Of a stretch of 27,177 nucleotides of DNA, positions 21,704 to 27,177 are shown in pieces. Numbering within the stretch: the first letter of the stretch is position 1; the number at the start of each line of letters is the position of its first letter. Position numbers and translations under genes: made by a program. Below the pieces are notes generated by a model. That model had not been told where the DNA came from. It ran no database searches and saw only the letters and a list, made by a program, of their open reading frames with translations. This stretch comes from Pelargonium nanum (taxonomy: Eukaryota > Streptophyta > Magnoliopsida > Geraniales > Geraniaceae), in NCBI GenBank assembly GCA_036897485.1, contig JAYMTF010001023.1, positions 1 through 27,177 of the forward strand. The letters run 5' to 3'.

Positions 21704-23820
21704 TTATTGTTTCCTTGTTCTAGGTGCAGACAGGGCCTTATTAATCTTTTATTGTTGATGCTTTCTTCCTGGGGCCTCCAAGTGCTGTTCACATGAAGAG
21801 TAATAGCTCTTGTACTTGGATGAATTATCTAGTTCCATTTCAATGTCTCTCATTGAACCTTTCTAGGCAAGTCTAGTTTAGAACATGTCATGTTCCTGAT
21901 CTTGTTTCACATCAATTCGAATGGAGTCAATGAACCGCACATTATGTGCTTGTTTTATTTGTTGGCGACTAATTTGAAATTGCGAAAATTCTTACTGCTT
22001 CCACAAGGTGCTTGTTTAGGTTTAGGACATGAATTTACTTGTTTCACTTTCATGGGTGTTTACTACTGAATTGTCGTGCTTGTATGGTCACCTTCTAGGC
22101 TCTCCGTCTCGTTGGGTTTTTTCCCGACTCTCAAGGGGATTTTAAGGCTTCCCGTCTCATCGCCCACTATGTGTAACCTCATAGTGAAAAGATTTGCACA
22201 TCCGCTCGTCTTCGACACTCAAGGTCCCTTCTTCAACGGCGCCCATGAGAGCCTCTCGTCCCATTACTGGGCATTTATGTCTTAGGATAAGCTAGCTTCA
22301 TGTGGGAAATTTCCGGAGCCACGTTTCCGAGTGATTGAGTCACATGACAGCAGCACGTGCTAGAACATGTTGCTTGTTTACAATGCTAAGTTAGATGCAT
22401 TATATCATTTGTCTTGCTTTTTTTATTTGGAAAAGTATATTCTTATTCCACAAACTGTGCCATACATTTCAAGTTTTTTTTTTTTTCATAAACAAAAGTT
22501 GGTAAATGGATCTACCATTCTATTGCATAGTCTCCAATTCCCATCTAGGGAGGATGGATGTTAAAGTATGGCAGTACATGTCTTTTCAATATGTTAAACT
22601 CATCAATTTTGACATTGGTGGTAAAATGTCTACCTCATCCAATTCTATGCGTGTGGATGCTGAACAACAAAATGTTACGAACTGAAAGAATGCGTCTCTC
22701 TTAGATGCCGTATGAATGATTTTGTTGTGCAACTCGTCATGTATTAGAGTTATCCAAATGTTGCTAAAAGCTTATTTTGATAATACAAGTTATAACTTCA
22801 TTGTCCTAATATGTGCTCTCGAGGCTAATGGATAAGGTTAGCCCTCCCATCCAAACGCGGGAGTTGGAGACGCTGCACAGAGCCGGTTCTCTCCGTCGGT
22901 GACAACAAAGAGGTAAAAATAATATATATAGACAGTCCATCCAGGGACCAGTACACTACCAGTCTTGTAAATAAATAGAAGTAAGGAACAAACAACCCAA
23001 TCAACGTACAGAAACAGAATATATACATGCATCATCGTCAACTCGTCCTTTTGTGCATCATACGGATCCTCCACTTCCTGTCCTTATCTTTATCATTATA
23101 TCATAATCTATTGTTTCCGATCTGCAACACAAATTTAGCCTCCAAATCCACATGTTAATGGTCTCCTGGAAATTAATTAGTAGACGATCAGTTTGGTTGC
23201 TTATTCTGTTGCAGTAGCAATTCATTTTCATAATAGCAATAGTCTCAAATCAATCTATGCTCATGGGAAAAAAGGGTTGGTTACTTGTTTTGCAAGGCAC
23301 AAAATATCAAGTTCTCTGCATAAAATATCAAGTTCCTATGTGGCTCAGCTCAACAATGATCCTGAGTCCCCAGCCGCAGGATCCAGAACGCCTACAATAA
23401 AACAAGTCACCACCGTCAAGATGATCAAAATCTGCCATGTGCTCCATAAGAGGGCCATGTGATTTATATTATGATCTGACAAAAAAATTATTCTAATTCC
23501 CACCAAACCAGACCCATTGTTTTTTCTCTATCCATGTAGCAAACAACAAACTGCATTAAAAGAAGCCCCAGAAAGAGGAAGCAACTGGGTAGGTTTTTTC
23601 TTTTCTTTAATCTCTTTACGTCTCCTCTGCTGCATGTGGCCTTCTGTGGTTGTGAACTGTAGAGAGAACGTGCGAATAATTGAATGAGGTCAAGAAAATC
23701 TTCACTATTTTTTATTTTCTTGCAGGGATAATTCTATAATTTTATTTATTTATTTGAGTCTTTGTTCTTGCAGAGAGCCTCACATGAAAGCTTGTTCTTG
23801 GCATATTTTACGGATACAGA
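21704..23820. other. RPN3 3' UTR and spacer to the expansin gene
   Basis: About 21704-22020 is probably 3' untranslated DNA of RPN3. From about 22080 to 22350 there is a GC-richer patch open in one plus frame (to 22285) that I cannot match to any protein; it includes repeated CCGTCTC words. A T tract at 22476-22487 and another mixed-composition patch at about 22830-22915 suggest decayed repeats. The last several hundred bases belong to the upstream region of the expansin gene. Confidence 0.4.
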
Positions 23821-23835
23821 GCTTGCTCTGTTCCT

Positions 23836-23843
23836 TATTTAAA
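23836..23843 (+). promoter_or_regulatory. Candidate TATA box of the expansin gene
   Basis: TATTTAAA lies 118 bases before the expansin start codon, which would give a leader of about 85-90 bases. The position is typical for a regulated plant gene, but the motif is not the strict TATAWA consensus. Confidence 0.4.
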
Positions 23844-23960
23844 GCAGAGGTTCTTGCTTTGGAAAAAGCAATCTTTATGTAAATACAATCTCTTTCAAAA
23901 TATCCCAATCTTTCAATCCACTGTATAATTGAGAAAATTTGTCTTGTGGGCAATCAAGAA

Positions 23961-25532
23961 ATGGCAAGAGCTGTTCATGCATTGGTGGTTCTGCTCCTAA
24001 TCTTCTATTGCTCAATCAATGTCCAAGCCTTCACTGCTTCTGGTTGGACCAAAGGTCATGCCACCTTCTATGGAGGCAGTGATGCTTCAGGAACTATGGG
24101 TATGTATATATTTGCTGTAAAAATCTTTCATTTTTTTACAGCAAGCGTAACAACCGAGACTCGAACCTGAGACCTCAAGAGATGGTTGTTGTAAAAATCT
24201 TTCATTATAGCTTCTGTTTAGTTTTTTGGCAACTGGGTTTTTGATTTTAGAGCTGAATCTTGACATGAAATGCTTGTTTGGGTCCATGCAGGAGGTGCTT
24301 GTGGGTATGGTAATTTGTACTCAACTGGGTATGGAACCAGGACTGCAGCTCTGAGCACTGCATTGTTCAATAATGGAGCTTCTTGTGGACAGTGCTACAG
24401 GATGATCTGTGACTACAAATCAGACCCCAAATGGTGCATCAAAGGAACTTCAGTGACCATCACTGCCACCAACTTTTGCCCTCCAAATTTCGACCAACCC
24501 AGCAATGCCGGAGGGTGGTGCAACCCTCCCCTCCAGCACTTCGACATGGCTCAGCCAGCTTGGGAGAAGATCGGTATCTACCGCGGCGGGATTGTCCCCA
24601 TCTTCTTCCAAAGGTTCATTTTTTATTCATATACCTTCTTACTATGTTTTATGAATTCAAACACTATAAGAGAAACAATGATCAGCGACAGAACATTCTG
24701 TAGCTCGTCATGTTCAATGTGTCGTTGATAATGATCAGTGACACTTTTGATCCGTCGCTATTGGACTCGTCGTTGATCATCAGCGATGAGGACCAACGAC
24801 GGTCTGTCTGTCACTCACATCGACAAGATCAGAGACGGGTCCGACATTGGAGTCAATGACGGGCCGAAGACCGGACTAGCGACGACGTGAAATGATGGGT
24901 GAGCGATGGAATCTGGTCCGTCACATCGTCCGTTGTTATTCACTGTTTCTCTTGTAGTAGGATATACTAATTGAGCATGTGACAAACCCCAGATCATGTT
25001 CAATCCGTCGCTGATCATGGTTAGCGACGGCCCAACGACGACTTTTGATCCGTCGTTGTTGGACTCGTCGTTAACTGCGACGGGATCAGAGACGGGTCTA
25101 GCGACGGGAATTTACGACGAGCCGACATCTACGCGCAACGACATGTATCAGCGACGGAATCTGGTCCGTCGCTGTTCACTGTTTCTCCTGTAGTGAAATG
25201 TACTAACAAGATTTTACTTCTACAGGGTTCCATGCATGAAAAGTGGTGGCGTTAGGTTCACCATAAACGGAAGGGACTACTTTGAGCTAGTGACGATCAG
25301 CAATGTGGGCGGAGCTGGATCAATCAAATCGGCATGGATCAAGGGATCGAAGACCGGGTGGATGATCATGTCTAGGAACTGGGGAGCTAATTGGCAGTCC
25401 AATGCATACCTCAACGGCCAATCTTTGTCTTTCAAGATAATCACTACTGATGGAGAGATCAGAGTTTTTGAGAATGTTGTGTCTTCAAATTGGAGATTTG
25501 GCCAGTCCTTCTCAAGCAGTGTGCAATTCTAA
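23961..25532 (+). CDS. EXPA11: Alpha-expansin, EXPA11-type (3 exons)
   Basis: Exons 23961-24099, 24292-24613 and 25226-25532 join in frame to 255 residues, the usual alpha-expansin length. The ATG at 23961 is the start; an in-frame GTG 15 bases upstream is not used in plants. Residues 1-23 are a signal peptide (cut before FTASGW). The GH45-like first domain has [14 protein letters not shown] (47-54), the expected cysteines and the HFD motif (129-131). The second, CBM63-type domain (about 160-255) has aromatic positions such as W191, W199 and W206. Expansins loosen cellulose-xyloglucan contacts in the cell wall at acid pH without hydrolysis. Intron positions match those common in alpha-expansins. 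Both introns carry mobile-element insertions. The family is certain; the EXPA11 label rests on similarity plus its place beside RPN3, as in Arabidopsis (from memory). Confidence 0.95.
24116..24206 (-). mobile_element. SINE-like insertion in expansin intron 1
   Basis: A perfect 17-bp direct repeat, TGTAAAAATCTTTCATT (24116-24132 and 24190-24206), flanks 57 bases. On the minus strand the insert contains CAGGTTCGAGTCTCGG, a good pol III B box of a tRNA-derived SINE, and ends with a short A run beside the target duplication. The A box is missing, so the copy is 5'-truncated. It is about half of this 192-bp intron and leaves the splice sites untouched. Confidence 0.75.
24662..25195. mobile_element. 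CACTA-type non-autonomous transposon in expansin intron 2
   Basis: The element starts CACTATAAGAGAAACA and ends TGTTTCTCCTGTAGTG, inverted copies of each other, with the CACTA/TAGTG ends diagnostic of the En/Spm group. It is flanked on both sides by AAA (24659-24661 and 25196-25198), the 3-bp target duplication expected for this superfamily. The interior is packed with short CGTCG/CGACG and GATCAGCGAC words in both directions, like the subterminal repeats of such elements. Length is 534 bp and there is no transposase. A second, slightly changed terminus (TGTTTCTCTTGTAGTAG) lies inside at about 24945-24960, and a block recurs 298 bp apart, so the element is internally duplicated. Confidence 0.9.
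24744..25072 (+). repeat. Direct repeat inside the CACTA element, 298-bp offset
   Basis: A block of about 31 bases starting CTTTTGATCCGTCG at 24744 recurs at 25042 with two or three changes, both copies running into TTGGACTCGTCGTT. The two internal segments each finish with the same kind of terminal-repeat sequence, showing that the element contains two related halves. Confidence 0.8.
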
Positions 25533-26420
25533 TTCTAATGATGGAGATGGAGAGGAGCAGAGTATCAATTTTGGTGCAATTCCGAATCAAGAAAGTTGAG
25601 CATTATTGTGGCATTGTTTGTTTGGATGTGGGAATCATTTTTTTTTATAGATCATATACAAGATTATTGCAATAATGCTAAGAATGTTAAGGCTTGTAAA
25701 ATGTAATTTCATGTATACATATGTTAAGACAAGTGATGCCACATGGTTTGGACAGCAACATGTTAATAGGTTCAAGAAGTCTGCTGAGAGTCATGGGCTG
25801 CAGAACTGGGCATGTGACAAACCCCATGATCATGACTATGCAGATTTTCAATCCCTAAACTAGGACTTCAACAAATGATAGAATTCAATGGCCCAATCTA
25901 ACAACATATAATTCAAATTTGAGGTCTCTAGTACCGTCACGAAGAAAGTATAATGAAATAAATATACATGCACACACTTGATTGGACAATGAGACGAGGA
26001 CAAGTTGCAGAGTACCACGAATAAGAAGAGTGCATGTGAAATGAAAATTAATAGGTATATGGTTAATCTTTTTATGAAAGACATCACTGTTAGTAATTTG
26101 AATGATGCTTTGGCTATTGTAAAATAGCAATAGTAACTATGTGGTACTATCAACATAGGGCCTAATATTCATATTTTGTACTCAAGTGAGAGACAATGGT
26201 TTGTTTCTTACTTCACAAAAAAAATGAAAGAATCTACTAGAAAGAAGCATAAACCAGTAGTAGAACATCGATCAATGAGATATTGTAATCATGTCGATAC
26301 TTGGTAAGTGACACGCCTCGTTTGACTAGGTTATATTGAAACACTAAAAGTTTTAATTCAATTGTTCATGTGTTAGGATGATTGTCATAGTAATATTCTA
26401 AGTTTAGAGTTATTGAGATG
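25533..26420. other. Expansin 3' UTR and downstream DNA
   Basis: The first 150-300 bases after the stop should contain the 3' untranslated region. A plus frame stays open to 25863, with a protein-like end (for example ATWFGQQHVNRFKKSAESHG), but there is no recognisable domain. Part of it (25809-25834) matches a piece inside the CACTA element of intron 2. From 25864 to 26420 I see only AT-rich sequence. Confidence 0.45.
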
Positions 26421-26421
26421 G

Positions 26422-27120
26422 TGTTGGAGACTTGAGACCTTAATCCTGGGTCCTTGGAGCTTGCACAAGGGCACACACCATTAGCGAAATGCTCGTGTGT
26501 GTACCCGAGAATCCTCCTTAAGTGTGAGAGTAAAAATTCACTCTGAAAAATTTCGTATCACACCTCAGTGGGGAGGCTCTAGAGAGGATTCCAGAGAGAA
26601 GAATAGAGAGATAAAGTTTTTATGCAATTGTTTATCACTCTCCTTTTACAAAAGTGGAGTACTATTTATACTTACAAATCAAGATTGCCACGTTTCATTG
26701 TGTGTTGGTTGTTAGTGATGTAGGGTCCGCTTTAGGTGTTGAAGTTCATGCCTTTCAAGCGCACCGTAAACTGGCGCAAGATGAGTTTTGAAGCTTCTCA
26801 TATTCCATTTAAACATTATGGGGGAACAATGGAATACCTAAGAGCATCTACCGCTTCAAGTAAGCGTTTTAGTGTCCAAGTAAATCAAGATGTCGTGGTG
26901 GTGGTTAGGTGACGCGCGGAGACCTTGGCGGTGATCCGGTGAGGCAGAGAGGTAATTAGGAGGTGACCGAAGAGGTGAGACCTTGGAGTTGATATGCTTT
27001 TTCGTGTGATCCGGATTTCCCTTGTGAAGGCTAAGTGTTGAAGTCCTCCTTAGAGAGACTTGGTGCTTCCTATGGGATATAAATGTTGTGGCCTTCCTTA
27101 GAAACTTTGCTTGTGGGAAC
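26422..27120 (-). repeat. Possible LTR-like block, minus orientation
   Basis: Read on the minus strand, this block has a strong TATA box (GTATAAATAG at 26662-26671) with no gene behind it. A pyrimidine-rich leader-like stretch follows, and it ends in ...CCAACA at 26422, resembling the CA end of an LTR. No primer-binding site follows and the other end was not found. An isolated promoter of an unrecognised gene further left is an alternative, but no coding region follows it. Confidence 0.35.
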
Positions 27121-27123
27121 TAA

Positions 27124-27177
27124 GGCTGCGTTTGGATTAAAATTTTGATGGGAATGAGAATCATTCCCATTCCAATT
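27124..27177. repeat. Start of a dispersed repeat, cut by the window end
   Basis: GGCTGCGTTTGGAT is a common opening of dispersed repeats in plant genomes. It is followed by a perfect small hairpin, GGGAATGA-GAA-TCATTCCC (27150-27168). The element continues beyond the window, so neither its ends nor its class can be checked here. Confidence 0.4.

Noticed and set aside
23946..23960. Upstream in-frame GTG that would extend the expansin N-terminus by five residues
   Set aside because: Plant nuclear genes start at ATG; the ATG at 23961 gives a normal signal peptide directly.
24150..24180. B-box-like sequence as a tRNA gene
   Set aside because: No A box, cloverleaf or anticodon arm can be built; the 57-bp insert with a target duplication fits a truncated SINE.

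Overview
The window is nuclear DNA from a flowering plant, most likely a eudicot. It is AT-rich, its genes carry many GT-AG introns, and it holds plant-specific families (an alpha-expansin, an ATL-type RING-H2 protein) with transposon relics typical of plants (CACTA, MULE-like, SINE, LTR pieces). The species cannot be named from the sequence. Nothing here is bacterial or organellar: there are no operons, rRNA genes, intact tRNA genes or CRISPR arrays.

Five genes can be supported. An intronless ATL23-like RING-H2 ubiquitin ligase lies on the minus strand (2687-3133). Four genes then follow in one orientation on the plus strand: a secreted DsbA/thioredoxin-fold protein (6377-8943, 4 coding exons), an Alba-domain protein with an RGG-rich tail (11564-15055, 8 coding exons), the 26S proteasome lid subunit RPN3 (16663-21703, 8 coding exons) and an alpha-expansin of the EXPA11 type (23961-25532, 3 exons). 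All the spliced models were built by hand; reading frame and GT-AG sites are consistent throughout and give 225, 284, 487 and 255 residues.

The same four families lie next to each other on Arabidopsis chromosome 1 (about At1g20190 to At1g20225, recalled from memory), with part of the set duplicated near At1g75990-At1g76020. This looks like a conserved ancestral gene block rather than a functional cluster. The proteins have unrelated jobs: wall loosening, proteasome assembly, RNA/DNA binding and a secretory thiol fold.

The rest is mainly transposon debris. At the left edge are a hairpin MITE (about 88-341) with four copies of a 14-bp palindrome and the end of a second copy. A broken 4CL-like acyl-CoA synthetase fragment lies at about 4616-4890. 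A 1.63-kb element with terminal inverted repeats of about 120 bp (9149-10782) fills the spacer between the thioredoxin-fold and Alba genes and itself carries a SINE-like insertion. A Ty3/gypsy integrase relic (about 16001-16140) sits between Alba and RPN3. The expansin gene has a SINE-like insertion in intron 1 and a CACTA-type element with a perfect AAA target duplication in intron 2. The right end holds an LTR-like block and the start of another repeat. I found no clearly new biological system. The most unusual items are the internally duplicated CACTA element, which contains a short piece matching the expansin's own 3' flank, and the recent 26-codon duplication in the Alba RGG tail.
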